From an uncultured Clostridia bacterium (GTDB lineage: Bacteria > Bacillota > Clostridia > Lachnospirales > Lachnospiraceae): 27,611 nucleotides of DNA. A program made the translations under genes and the position numbers. Where the stretch lies: contig CALBKM010000003.1 in the NCBI GenBank assembly GCA_937895705.1, forward strand, positions 1 through 27,611, read 5' to 3'. Every line of letters begins with the position of its first letter. Within the stretch, counting starts at the first letter, position 1. A model generated the notes under the pieces. The model ran no database searches. It had not been told where the DNA came from and was given only the letters and a program-made list of their open reading frames with translations. Below, in pieces: positions 13,697 through 21,670 of this stretch.

Positions 13697-14977
13697 TCAC
13701 TCCTTTGTAATCTTACACTCCACGCGCTTTAACTTTCGTGTCTTATCGTAACTATACGGTGCAAAGCTAAGCTCCGGCATTACAAAATGCTTCTCTGCCG
13801 CAAGCTTTTCAAACTCCTCTCTCACGCGCAGCTTCATTGCCTCGGCAATATCGGCATACACCGTAATCCTGCCGTCTGTTTCCTGCACAATCCGGTACTC
13901 CGTAATACTTCCCGCAAACAGAATGCAACGTCTGATAAAGTCCGGGAATACCGCTGCTTCGGTTCCGTTTTCCCCTGCAAAACGGAACACATCGTCTTCC
14001 CTTCCTTCAATCTTTTCCAATGCCGTAAACACCGAGCCGCAGGCACATTTCTCCTTTTTCTCCACCAGTACGTCATTCAAACGATACCGGATAATCGGCT
14101 GGGACGTGCGCTCCAAATCCGTGATAATCGGTACAAAACGCCGCTCGTCCAAATACTCTTTCTCGATGGATACGATGTCCTCGTTTAAATGCAGTGTGCC
14201 GCACCGGCAGGTGGTGGCAAGGCATCCCTCCGTACACTGATATACCTGATGAATCACAGGCAGCCCAAAGGCTTCTTTTATGTAGGCCTCGTCTTCTTTC
14301 TCCAACACCTCCGCAATGGAAATCACTTTCTCCGGCGAAACCGCAAGACGCCCTTCTTTCACCGCCTCCGCCAGTACTAAAAGCACCGACGGCTGGGCTA
14401 CTATAATGTCCGCACCCATTTCCTGCAGCTTGTTCAGATTGTCATCCATATTTGCAAAGATATCAAAAAACTCAAACTGAATATTGCTTGACCCCACCGC
14501 CTCGTAAAGATTGCTGTTGGCTCTCATAAAAAAGGCAATCCGGCATTTTCCCAAAATACTGTTCGGCAGGAACTTCGCCAGCACATATCCGGCCCATTTG
14601 TCCTTCTCTGTGTTCTCTACCAGAAAAATCCCCTGACTGTAGGACGTACCGGAACTTAAGCCCACAGTAATGTTGTGCAGCTTTTCGCCAAACTCCCTGC
14701 TCCGCTCCGAGCCGATGGCAAAGGCAAGCGCCTCCTCTTTATCGATTCCCACCGTGTTAATCCGGTTAAAATTATCCATCATAACTTTCTTATCAATCAC
14801 CGGGAACTCTGCCAGAGACTTTCCCGCATATTCCTTGTAGAACTCCGAGTGACCGGTAACAAAATCCAGTTGTTCCTTAAGTTGTTCCGCCTGATAGCGT
14901 GCAAGCTTCTCCCTGCTCTTAAACTTCCGGTATTTGAACCGCATATAATACCGCAACACATTCAGTTTATTACTCAT
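13697..14977 (-). CDS. PaaK/F390-synthetase-like adenylate-forming enzyme
   Basis: About 426 residues from the ATG at 14977, preceded by GGAGGGAGGAAACACGAT. The ANL-superfamily landmarks are present: a Ser/Thr/Gly-rich phosphate loop (VGLSSGTSYSQG), the YQCTEG motif that holds the adenylate, and RYRLNDVLV. Four cysteines in CLATTCRCGTLHL and KCACGSVF may bind zinc, as in coenzyme F390 synthetase-related proteins. The lid domain is short (ends KRVECKITKE). It should activate a carboxylic acid as an acyl-AMP, for transfer to CoA, a carrier protein or a hydroxyl. It overlaps the upstream hydrolase gene by 8 bases (ATGAGTAA), so translation is coupled. The substrate is unknown; a fatty or hydroxy acid made by the neighbouring ketosynthase and dehydrogenase is the natural guess. 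Confidence 0.85.
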   Translation of the reverse strand: MSNKLNVLRYYMRFKYRKFKSREKLARYQAEQLKEQLDFVTGHSEFYKEYAGKSLAEFPVIDKKVMMDNFNRINTVGIDKEEALAFAIGSERSREFGEKLHNITVGLSSGTSYSQGIFLVENTEKDKWAGYVLAKFLPNSILGKCRIAFFMRANSNLYEAVGSSNIQFEFFDIFANMDDNLNKLQEMGADIIVAQPSVLLVLAEAVKEGRLAVSPEKVISIAEVLEKEDEAYIKEAFGLPVIHQVYQCTEGCLATTCRCGTLHLNEDIVSIEKEYLDERRFVPIITDLERTSQPIIRYRLNDVLVEKKEKCACGSVFTALEKIEGREDDVFRFAGENGTEAAVFPDFIRRCILFAGSITEYRIVQETDGRITVYADIAEAMKLRVREEFEKLAAEKHFVMPELSFAPYSYDKTRKLKRVECKITKE

Positions 14978-15782
14978 ATCGTGTTTCCTCCCTCCTATCA
15001 TGGGAATACAGCACCTGTATCTCCGGATGATCCGCAGTAAAACGCTCCATCCGCTCTGCCGTATCTACATACGCCTTGTAATCATTCTGGATACACCGCG
15101 GTGCAAACCGCATCTTCTTTACTTTACAAAGCAAATCCGCTCCCCAGCAGGCATCCGCCGCAAAAAGCAAGTTATACTCCGGCAGGAAAATCCCCAACTG
15201 CCCTTTAGCGTGACCGTTTAGCTCCACCCCCAGAACGGAACCGTCCTCAAACACATCGTAAACCTGTTGAAAGTATCCGTTCAATACAGAAGTTCCCGTA
15301 AAAGGCTTTACCGTCCTGCAAGGAATCTCTTTCTCCGGTATCATATTCCGGAACACAAGGTTCAGAGGATTTCCGCGCCGCATAGTGGTAAGCACCTGTT
15401 CCGTAGAAATCAGTTCGTAGCCGCGCAACAACCGCAAACCTCCCATATGGTCCGGATGGGCATGGGACAAAATCACCCGTTTCACACATTCCGGAGCAAT
15501 CCCGTCCGCCGCCAGTTTTGCGGGAATCGTATTCTCCGACGTTACAAAGGATTTGTTTAACCCATTGTAGAGGAAGGAGACCAAATGATTTTTATAAATC
15601 AAATCGGAATACCCCGTATCGTATAACACGGTTCCCAGTGTCTTATGCTCCAATCGGACTGCAAGCGCCGGGAACTCGCGAATCTCCTTTTTATTTTTCC
15701 GGAATACATGCCGCATGTTATTAATACAATAGCCGCACTTATACAGTTTTACTTCCGTGATGTTCTTTCCACCATGTTCCAT
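14970..15782 (-). CDS. metallo-beta-lactamase-fold hydrolase
   Basis: A 270-residue protein. The zinc-binding signature HxHxDH is intact as SHAHPDHMGG (about residue 130). Further ligands are in NGHAKGQLG, FAADACWG and YSHD. It belongs to the glyoxalase II/lactonase-like branch. It probably hydrolyses a thioester or lactone made by the pathway, in the role that an alpha/beta hydrolase or thioesterase plays elsewhere. No signal peptide, so cytoplasmic. The start at 15782 lies 44 bases inside the upstream dehydrogenase gene, behind GGAGGG with a long gap of about 11 bases. Translational coupling is likely. Confidence 0.88.
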   Translation of the reverse strand: MEHGGKNITEVKLYKCGYCINNMRHVFRKNKKEIREFPALAVRLEHKTLGTVLYDTGYSDLIYKNHLVSFLYNGLNKSFVTSENTIPAKLAADGIAPECVKRVILSHAHPDHMGGLRLLRGYELISTEQVLTTMRRGNPLNLVFRNMIPEKEIPCRTVKPFTGTSVLNGYFQQVYDVFEDGSVLGVELNGHAKGQLGIFLPEYNLLFAADACWGADLLCKVKKMRFAPRCIQNDYKAYVDTAERMERFTADHPEIQVLYSHDRREETRYE

Positions 15783-16743
15783 AGTTTTTGATTCCCTCCG
15801 AAAGCGTTATCTTCGGCGTATAACCAAGCTTTTCTTTTGCCTTTGTAATGTCCAGTGTCTGGGAAAATGCAAGGGTGCATACCGTATACCGGGTCAGCAT
15901 CGGTTCTCCCTTTTTACGAAACACCCGGTAAATCGTTTCCGTCAGGGATGCTACGCCGTATGCCAGCCAGAAGGGCAATTTTAAGTACTTCGGCTCCTCT
16001 TCGATTGCCGCCAGAAACTGCTCCAGGATTTCCTTAAACCGGGTCGGTTCCCCGTTGGTAATATTAAACACTTCTCCCTTCACGTTCATCGCCTTGAGCC
16101 CCAAAGACGCCGCATAGGCCACGTTCTCCACACAGGTAATGTCCACATAGTTTTCTCCGCCGTGAAACAACGGAATTCCGATTTTTCCGTTGGCATTTAA
16201 GATTCGCGGAATCAAACTGGTGTCCCCGATACCGATTAATCCGCGCGGGCGAAGAGTGACCGTATCCAGTCCCTTTTGATTAAACTCCCGGATCACCTCT
16301 TCGGATAAAATCTTGGACCTGATATAAAAGTTCAGTTTATTGTCTTTATCGTACTCCGCTTCTTTAATGTCAAACCGATGCTCTTTTCCGGAATAAATAC
16401 TGGGAGACGAAATGTATACCATCCGTTTTACTCCGTGCTCCAGACATAGTTCACATACCGTCCTCGTTCCGGTCACATTGGTGTTATAAAAATCTTCCCA
16501 GGCCCCCCAAACCGTGGATAATGCACCGGCGTGGATGACATAATCCACGCCCTTAAAATACGGAGCGCAAACTTCTTTGTCCGTAAAATCTCCCGGACAG
16601 AACGTTGCCCCCATCTTCTCCAGCGCTTCTCCCGCCGCTTTGTTTCTTCCCAGGGCCAATACCTCATACCCTTCCGTCAGCAACTGCTCTGTCAGGTATT
16701 TTCCTAAAAATCCGGTAGCTCCGGTTACAAGTACTTTCTCCAA
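15739..16743 (-). CDS. NAD(P)-dependent 3-beta-HSD/OleD-like dehydrogenase or epimerase
   Basis: A 334-residue extended SDR if it starts at the TTG at 16743, giving MEKVLVTGATGFLGKYL. The open frame extends to 17112, but that part overlaps the glycosyltransferase and precedes the Rossmann motif, so it is rejected. AGGGGAGTGTTAGAT supplies the ribosome-binding site; a GTG at 16752 is too close to it. Visible motifs are TGATGFLG (NAD(P) binding), ISSPSIYSG (catalytic Ser region) and YIRSK (Tyr and Lys). The segment WGAWEDFYNTNVTGTR resembles the 3-beta-HSD/OleD branch, where the enzyme reduces a 2-alkyl-3-ketoacid. It may reduce the ketosynthase product. It begins 2 bases after the glycosyltransferase stop. 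Confidence 0.82.
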   Translation of the reverse strand: MEKVLVTGATGFLGKYLTEQLLTEGYEVLALGRNKAAGEALEKMGATFCPGDFTDKEVCAPYFKGVDYVIHAGALSTVWGAWEDFYNTNVTGTRTVCELCLEHGVKRMVYISSPSIYSGKEHRFDIKEAEYDKDNKLNFYIRSKILSEEVIREFNQKGLDTVTLRPRGLIGIGDTSLIPRILNANGKIGIPLFHGGENYVDITCVENVAYAASLGLKAMNVKGEVFNITNGEPTRFKEILEQFLAAIEEEPKYLKLPFWLAYGVASLTETIYRVFRKKGEPMLTRYTVCTLAFSQTLDITKAKEKLGYTPKITLSEGIKNYGTWWKEHHGSKTV

Positions 16744-16745
16744 AT

Positions 16746-17945
16746 CTAACACTCCCCTGTCTTTTGATAGTTTTCCAATCGCTCCGTAAACTCTTTGAAA
16801 CGTACCTCGGAAAATGCGGAAACCAGTTCCGGATTCACCCGAAAGTCCTCTAAAAGTTTTTCGGTCTCCCGCAACAGATGACGTTCGTTTCGTATTATGT
16901 TCCCCAAACCGAGTTTCCGGAACATCTTTGCGTTTAACGCCTGCTCTCCCTGATGAGGATACATCAGACACGGCACCCCGTAGGCCGCCGCCTCGCAGAT
17001 ACTGTTCATGCCTCCTGCCGTAATGAATGCTTTTGCACGTGCCATTACCTTCTTCTGATTCACATACGGCTTTACAATCACATTGGACGGTATTGTTTCC
17101 CGTTTTAACCATTCGTAATTCTTTCCGCAGGAAATCACCACCGTATATTTAGTTCCGTTAAATTGTGCCAATACGGCACGGTAAAACTCCGGTCCCGCAT
17201 TAAAAATCGTACCCAGAGATACATAAATCAAATTGTCGTACAAATACTCTTCTTCCGCCTCAAAATCATCTTCTCTCACCACTGCGGACGGTCCCAAAAA
17301 GAACAGGTTCTTCCGATTCCCTTCCGGGTGTACCTGCCGGGGATACGTAAATACATTAAATGCCTCTTCGTTCATCAAAACTCCCAACAGATCGGTTCGT
17401 TTGATGCCGTATCGTTTTCTTAAACGTCTCCTATACTTTAAAATGCCCGGTATCGCCCTTAGCTCCAAAAGGCTCGTTCCCGTAAAACGGGTGGCATACA
17501 GAAAAAACGCTTTCCCAGTATATCGATATGCCGTTATAATCGTATTTACAGACACCGCCCGGATGCCCAGCGTCTGTGCCACAGCTCTGCCCCAAAAGGC
17601 AATAGTATCATGTAAAATCAGCACCGGACAAAGCTCTCTTGTCTGCCCAATCAGCTCTTCTATCTGTGCATCGGTAAACCGAAGCAAAAGCTCCGTAAGT
17701 TCCAAAATCCTGCTTCCCACCTGAGGTGTCCACGGAATCTCTCCGAAATCGTACGCCCGGAATGTTGCTCCGCAACTCTCGATTGCCTGTCTGAATTCCT
17801 CTGTGACATAATAGGTAACTTCATACCCGTGCTTAATAAACTCCGTAATCATGGGAAGCGTGGGATTCACATGCCCGTAGGCCGGTGTCCCGAAAAAAAC
17901 AAGATTCCCCAAACCGGAAGGGGTAGTTTCTTTTGTAGTCGTCAT
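16746..17945 (-). CDS. GT1 (MGT-family) glycosyltransferase
   Basis: About 399 residues of the GT-B fold. The N-terminal acceptor domain starts LVFFGTPAYGHVNPTLPM, typical of macrolide and antibiotic glycosyltransferases. The C-terminal donor domain has VSLGTIFN and TAGGMNSICEAAAYGVPCLMYPHQGEQ, the UDP-sugar-binding signature in which the donor-binding HQGEQ takes the place of the common DQ motif. It is predicted to glycosylate a hydrophobic small-molecule hydroxyl. The start at 17945 was chosen because GGGAG lies 6 bases upstream; an earlier ATG (17981) overlaps the -10 of the local promoter and could not be in that mRNA. It is the first gene of the five-gene biosynthetic unit. Confidence 0.88.
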   Translation of the reverse strand: MTTTKETTPSGLGNLVFFGTPAYGHVNPTLPMITEFIKHGYEVTYYVTEEFRQAIESCGATFRAYDFGEIPWTPQVGSRILELTELLLRFTDAQIEELIGQTRELCPVLILHDTIAFWGRAVAQTLGIRAVSVNTIITAYRYTGKAFFLYATRFTGTSLLELRAIPGILKYRRRLRKRYGIKRTDLLGVLMNEEAFNVFTYPRQVHPEGNRKNLFFLGPSAVVREDDFEAEEEYLYDNLIYVSLGTIFNAGPEFYRAVLAQFNGTKYTVVISCGKNYEWLKRETIPSNVIVKPYVNQKKVMARAKAFITAGGMNSICEAAAYGVPCLMYPHQGEQALNAKMFRKLGLGNIIRNERHLLRETEKLLEDFRVNPELVSAFSEVRFKEFTERLENYQKTGEC

Positions 17946-17979
17946 AAGATACTCCCATCTATCTGTTTTCTTATCTACC

Positions 17980-18008
17980 ATTATACCTTTTTTGTCGGAT
18001 AATGGCAA
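17980..18008 (-). promoter_or_regulatory. promoter of the five-gene biosynthetic unit
   Basis: TTGCCA (18003-18008) and TATAAT (17980-17985) with a 17-base spacer on the minus strand, directly after the terminator of the methyltransferase gene. Predicted start near 17973, about 28 bases before the glycosyltransferase ATG. Confidence 0.8.
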
Positions 18009-18010
18009 GA

Positions 18011-18052
18011 AAAAGTAAAACTGCCGCACTTACAACCACAAAAGCGCGACAG
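18011..18052 (-). terminator. terminator after the methyltransferase gene
   Basis: CTGTCGCGCTT pairs over 11 bp (two G-U) with AAGTGCGGCAG around a 10-base loop, followed by TTTTACTTTT. It starts about 11 bases after the methyltransferase stop codon and separates the two units of the cluster. Confidence 0.85.
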
Positions 18053-18063
18053 CCTAACCTCAC

Positions 18064-18819
18064 TTATTCTTTTATTGCCACTACCGTAAACTCTCCCGGC
18101 ACCGTATCATTCTCCCATGCCGGATGCTCGTCAAACCGCTTCAAGGTAAATCCACTATCGATTACCCCATTGATAATTTCGCTGACAGTGTACTTCCGGA
18201 GGCTGCACTTCGGCATCATGCTTCGAATCTCCTCCGGGAAAAATCTGGCATGCGCCATCTCACCTTCAAAAATATCAGTAGAGAAATACCCCATAGTCAA
18301 AGTCTCCAAATGCAAAACATCCACAATCTTCGTAAAAGGATGAAAATCACTGCAAATCAGCTTTCCGCCAGGTCTCAGCAAAGAATACATCACCTGCATA
18401 AATTCGTTAATATCATGGAAATAATGCAGAATTCCGCCTTCCATGAACACCACATCAAAATATCCTCCGTAGGTTTTCATGTCAATATCAAGCACATCCC
18501 CTACCACATAGCCTATTTTCGTCTTTGCCGCTGCTGCCGTTTCCATTGCATAACGTTTATTATCCTCGGAAATATCAAACACTGTCACCTCTGCACCGAG
18601 CAAAGAAAGCGGAATTGCTTTCTTCCCACAGGAGCCGCAAATGTTTGCCACTCTGACTCCTTCGTAGGCTTCAAAATAGGCAGCATATTTTCGTAACATT
18701 CCCACCGGATTTTCTACATCCTTTTTTGCACGCTCTTCCGGGGTACCGTTGTGCGTTACCCAAAACTCGTAGGCATTGTACTCCCAGGCCGCTTTGTTCT
18801 TCTTACTGTACTCTCTCAT
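18064..18819 (-). CDS. class I SAM-dependent methyltransferase
   Basis: A 251-residue protein with the Rossmann methyltransferase layout: motif I as VANICGSCGKKAIPLSLLG (about 58-76), the acidic end of beta 2 in VTVFDIS, motif II/III in YVVGDVLD and FDVVFMEGGILHYF, and YSLLRPGGKLICSDFHPF. Motif I is unusual in having CGSCGKK where GxGxG is common. It should transfer a methyl group to a small molecule. It lies 33 bases after the second ABC permease, in the same unit as the transporter and next to the glycosyltransferase unit. It is a likely tailoring enzyme, although it is cotranscribed with the exporter. AAAGGAGGAAAAGG precedes the ATG. Confidence 0.87.
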   Translation of the reverse strand: MREYSKKNKAAWEYNAYEFWVTHNGTPEERAKKDVENPVGMLRKYAAYFEAYEGVRVANICGSCGKKAIPLSLLGAEVTVFDISEDNKRYAMETAAAAKTKIGYVVGDVLDIDMKTYGGYFDVVFMEGGILHYFHDINEFMQVMYSLLRPGGKLICSDFHPFTKIVDVLHLETLTMGYFSTDIFEGEMAHARFFPEEIRSMMPKCSLRKYTVSEIINGVIDSGFTLKRFDEHPAWENDTVPGEFTVVAIKE

Positions 18820-18852
18820 CCTTTTCCTCCTTTTTTACCCTTCCGTATCTTA

Positions 18853-19647
18853 TCACGACCCGCAGGACTTATAATTCCTCACCCCTGCACACCAGACGCC
18901 GTAGCAAATCGCCAGAAACACCACCACACCTACCGGGCACAACCCAAACACCCAATTTGTATTTCTTCCCAATAAAAACTGTAACGGATAATACTGCACC
19001 AGCGTATAAGGAATCACAAAGGTGCAAAACCTCATCACGCCTCTTCCGTACACATCAATGGGGTATTTGCCGTGTTCCTTTGCACCGTAGGTCAACGCAT
19101 TAAGTATAGACGTGTCCTCAATGGTAAAGAAACAGAAGCTGGCTCCCAGCATATACAAACCGATAAACAAAAGGGTTCCGCCCAGTATCATAAGTAGCAA
19201 CGTAAACACCGTCAGAATATTCCAGTCCACCTGACTTTCCCGGATTCCGATGGCAAGCGTGACGGACGAGGTGATTAACGGACCGGTTCTGCCGATTTCG
19301 AACCGCGTCCCGATAATCTGTAAAATCGGACTGCAGGGACGAAGTAGCATCCGGTCAAATTCACCGCTTTTCACAATTCCCGAAAACGTCTTAAACCCGT
19401 TGCCGATCAGTTCCGACAAAGTAAAGGACATATGGATTACAGAGAAACAAAGTAACACATCCCCATAGGTATAACCTTTGATTTCCGTAAGTCCGCCAAA
19501 CAAAAAACGGATGGCAAGAAACTCGGTAAAGGCGATCATACACCGGCCGAATATCATAAGCGCAAAGGAAAGCTTATACTCCATAATACTTCTGACACAT
19601 ACTGCCGCATAGCGCATATACAAGGAAATACTTTTTCTCAGACTCAT
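18853..19647 (-). CDS. ABC-2 type transporter permease, second subunit
   Basis: About 264 residues from the ATG at 19647, which has GGGAGG about 8 bases upstream; an earlier start at 19683 would overlap the previous gene without such a site. Six hydrophobic segments are visible (for example SFALMIFGRCMIAFTEFLAI and ILTVFTLLLMILGGTLLFIG). It matches the COG3694-type permeases that pair with COG4587-type partners and a COG4586-type ATPase. It forms the membrane channel with the adjacent permease and exports an unknown compound, probably the product of the neighbouring genes. It begins 4 bases after the first permease. Confidence 0.85.
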   Translation of the reverse strand: MSLRKSISLYMRYAAVCVRSIMEYKLSFALMIFGRCMIAFTEFLAIRFLFGGLTEIKGYTYGDVLLCFSVIHMSFTLSELIGNGFKTFSGIVKSGEFDRMLLRPCSPILQIIGTRFEIGRTGPLITSSVTLAIGIRESQVDWNILTVFTLLLMILGGTLLFIGLYMLGASFCFFTIEDTSILNALTYGAKEHGKYPIDVYGRGVMRFCTFVIPYTLVQYYPLQFLLGRNTNWVFGLCPVGVVVFLAICYGVWCAGVRNYKSCGS

Positions 19648-19651
19648 CTCA

Positions 19652-20455
19652 TCAACCTCCCTGTACCACAATCTTTTTCTCAACCTGTTTCCATGTAAAC
19701 AGGCCCGCTGCCACCAAAATCACCAGCCACAGCACCTGTTTTGCCACCACTGGTCCCAACTCTGCCACCGGCAAGTCTCCGCTGTATACACGAAACGGGA
19801 CGTTCTGCATGTAAGGAAACGGAAGCCCTTCCACCACCTTACGGAATCCTTCCGGAAAGAAAGGCAGAGGAATCACATTTCCCATAAAAAAATCTGCGGA
19901 ACCAAGCAACACCATACGCCAGCCCTGAGGAGAAATCGTAAAAAAACAAAGCATATTTACAAACATGCAAAGGGCCACCGCAACTCCCACAGCAAGCACC
20001 AGCGTCAAAAGAAACAGTACAAACGCTTCTATGCTGACCGGCACTCCCATCCGCAAGGTTCCCGGAAGCAAGAATGCACACACCAGCACCGGAACACAAC
20101 GAAGCAATGCCTCTGCCATCCGTCCGCCAACTATACGGGAAAACCACATGGAATACACGGAAACCGGACGACACAGTTCATAAGAAACTCCTCCGTTTTG
20201 TATCAGGGAGAAGATATCCTTATCTCCCGTCCAGGTCAAAAACAGCGCCAGAAACGCTTCCTTCAGCCATATGTAGGTCACGATGGATGAATATTCCATA
20301 GGAAGATTCGTTCCCATGGCTTCCGCAATCGCCTTATAAGCCAAACACTCCATGATACCCCAAATGAGCTGGGTGGTCAGGGCCGTCACCGATGCCATCC
20401 GGTACTGCAGACCAGAAGCGAAACGAACCTTAAAAAACATCATATATTTTTTCAT
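19652..20455 (-). CDS. ABC-2 type transporter permease, first subunit
   Basis: A 267-residue protein with about six membrane segments (for example AEALLRCVPVLVCAFLLPGTL, FVLFLLTLVLAVGVAVALCMF, VLWLVILVAAGLFTW). It has the cytoplasmic stretch TGDKDIFSLIQNGGVSYELCRPVSVY, typical of this ABC-2 branch, where related sequence also appears in the second permease as SGEFDRMLLRPCSPI. GGAGGGCGTT precedes the ATG, which lies 9 bases after the ATPase stop. A subunit of the same exporter as its neighbours. Confidence 0.87.
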   Translation of the reverse strand: MKKYMMFFKVRFASGLQYRMASVTALTTQLIWGIMECLAYKAIAEAMGTNLPMEYSSIVTYIWLKEAFLALFLTWTGDKDIFSLIQNGGVSYELCRPVSVYSMWFSRIVGGRMAEALLRCVPVLVCAFLLPGTLRMGVPVSIEAFVLFLLTLVLAVGVAVALCMFVNMLCFFTISPQGWRMVLLGSADFFMGNVIPLPFFPEGFRKVVEGLPFPYMQNVPFRVYSGDLPVAELGPVVAKQVLWLVILVAAGLFTWKQVEKKIVVQGG

Positions 20456-20464
20456 AACGCCCTC

Positions 20465-21358
20465 CTACATAATATCCAGCTTTTTGTAGAGAGCTGCCAT
20501 AACGTGGTCCAAATTCAGATCGGTCCGGGTGCCCGAAGATTCTCTCTCCGTCACACCTGCACCACTTCCGGTATCTCCGACATTTTTCGTCACTTCCGAT
20601 GTTTTCATAGTTTCTCCACCGGCAGCATTTCGAAGATCCCCCAAACTTCCGTCCAGCAATATCTGTCCTTTGCCGATTAAAATTACCCGTTCCGCAATGG
20701 CTTCGATGTCCTGCATGTCGTGAGTCGTCAAAATCACCGTAGTCTTATGCTCCCGGTTCAGCTTTTTGATAAAATCCCGGACCGCCAGCTTTGACACCGC
20801 ATCAAGCCCTATGGTCGGCTCGTCCAAAAACAGAATCCTCGGCTCATGAAGCAAAGAGGCCGCCACCTCGCAACGCATCCGTTGTCCGAGGGACAATTGT
20901 CTTGTTGGAGTTTTTAGAATTTCGGATAATTGCAACAGTTCCGTCAATTCCTCCAGTTTTCGATTGTAATTTTCTTTGGAAACAGAATAGATTTCCTTTA
21001 GAAGCTCAAAGGAGTCTATGACCGGAATATCCCACCACAGCTGGGAACGCTGTCCGAACACCACGCCGATTTGTCTGACGTGTTCGGTCCTGTTCTTCCA
21101 TGGAATCCGCCCGTCCACGGTGCAGGTTCCGGAATCCGGAGTTAATATTCCGCTCAGAATCTTGATGGTGGAGCTTTTACCGGCGCCGTTGGGTCCTATG
21201 TACCCAACCATTTCACCCTCACCGATGGTAAAGCTCACATCCTTAAGCGCATGAACGACCTCATGCTCTCTGCGAAAGAAAGATTTGCAGACTTCTCCTA
21301 AGCCCGCCTTTCGTTTTGCAACTTTGTACGACTTGCATACATGTTCCATCGTAATCAT
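20465..21358 (-). CDS. ABC transporter ATP-binding protein (ABC-2 type exporter)
   Basis: A 297-residue ATPase. Walker A is GPNGAGKSS, the Q-loop is in VVFGQRSQLWW, the signature is LSLGQRMR, Walker B is RILFLDEPTIGLD and the switch His is in LTTHDMQD. It matches the COG4586 branch. The C-terminus has an unusual Gly/Ser/Thr-rich hydrophilic insertion (about residues 245-280) before LDHVMAALYKKLDIM. The start at 21358 was chosen for CAGGAGGAAGTAACA; the open frame upstream to 21448 is leader. It is the first gene of the transporter-methyltransferase unit. Confidence 0.93.
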   Translation of the reverse strand: MITMEHVCKSYKVAKRKAGLGEVCKSFFRREHEVVHALKDVSFTIGEGEMVGYIGPNGAGKSSTIKILSGILTPDSGTCTVDGRIPWKNRTEHVRQIGVVFGQRSQLWWDIPVIDSFELLKEIYSVSKENYNRKLEELTELLQLSEILKTPTRQLSLGQRMRCEVAASLLHEPRILFLDEPTIGLDAVSKLAVRDFIKKLNREHKTTVILTTHDMQDIEAIAERVILIGKGQILLDGSLGDLRNAAGGETMKTSEVTKNVGDTGSGAGVTERESSGTRTDLNLDHVMAALYKKLDIM

Positions 21359-21469
21359 TGTTACTTCCTCCTGGTAGTTATACTTTGCGATGTCGTTTGA
21401 CATCATATCTTGCCAAGTCGGTCTGGTTATGCCGGATTTTGCCGGCAAATTACCGATGGTATTTATCGT

Positions 21470-21519
21470 AAAAAAAGACAGTAAAACAAATGCAAAACCC
21501 TTTGCAATACTGTCTTTTT
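21470..21519 (-). terminator. terminator-like hairpin inside the leader of the transporter operon
   Basis: AAAAAGACAGTA pairs perfectly with TACTGTCTTTTT and encloses a second hairpin (TGCAAA with TTTGCA, 21491-21506), followed by seven T on the minus strand. It lies between the promoter at 21572-21600 and the ATPase start, so it either attenuates this operon or ends read-through from the metallopeptidase gene. The rest of the roughly 207-base leader (21359-21565) has a 12-bp palindrome TTTGCCGGCAAA (21438-21449) and a short GATGTC/GACATC hairpin, but no riboswitch or T-box that I recognise. Confidence 0.75.
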
Positions 21520-21571
21520 ATACTCTTTTTCCATCTCGTATAAAATACGTTTCTTATGAAGTTGGAGTTTC

Positions 21572-21600
21572 ATCATAGCATACCTGCCAAACAATGTCAA
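21572..21600 (-). promoter_or_regulatory. promoter of the transporter-methyltransferase unit
   Basis: Consensus TTGACA (21595-21600) and TATGAT (21572-21577) with a 17-base spacer and an extended TG before the -10. Predicted start near 21565. Confidence 0.88.
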
Positions 21601-21624
21601 CTGCTATTTTCTGAAATTCCGAAA

Positions 21625-21649
21625 TCTTGTTATTGTTCGTACAACAAGA
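21625..21649 (-). terminator. weak hairpin after the metallopeptidase gene
   Basis: TCTTGTT pairs with AACAAGA over 7 bp, followed only by TTTC, about 20 bases after the stop codon. A weak terminator at best; the stronger hairpin at 21470-21519 may do the work. Confidence 0.35.
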
Positions 21650-21670
21650 CGATTCCCTCTCCCTATTCCG

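Noticed and set aside
16744..17112. N-terminal extension of the dehydrogenase frame (about 123 codons)
   Set aside because: It overlaps the glycosyltransferase in another frame, has no ribosome-binding site at its start, and precedes the Rossmann motif expected at the N-terminus.
21463..21534. A 23-codon frame (MEKEYKKTV...) in the leader of the exporter operon, considered as a second leader peptide
   Set aside because: No ribosome-binding site, no run of regulatory codons, and it spans the terminator hairpin itself.
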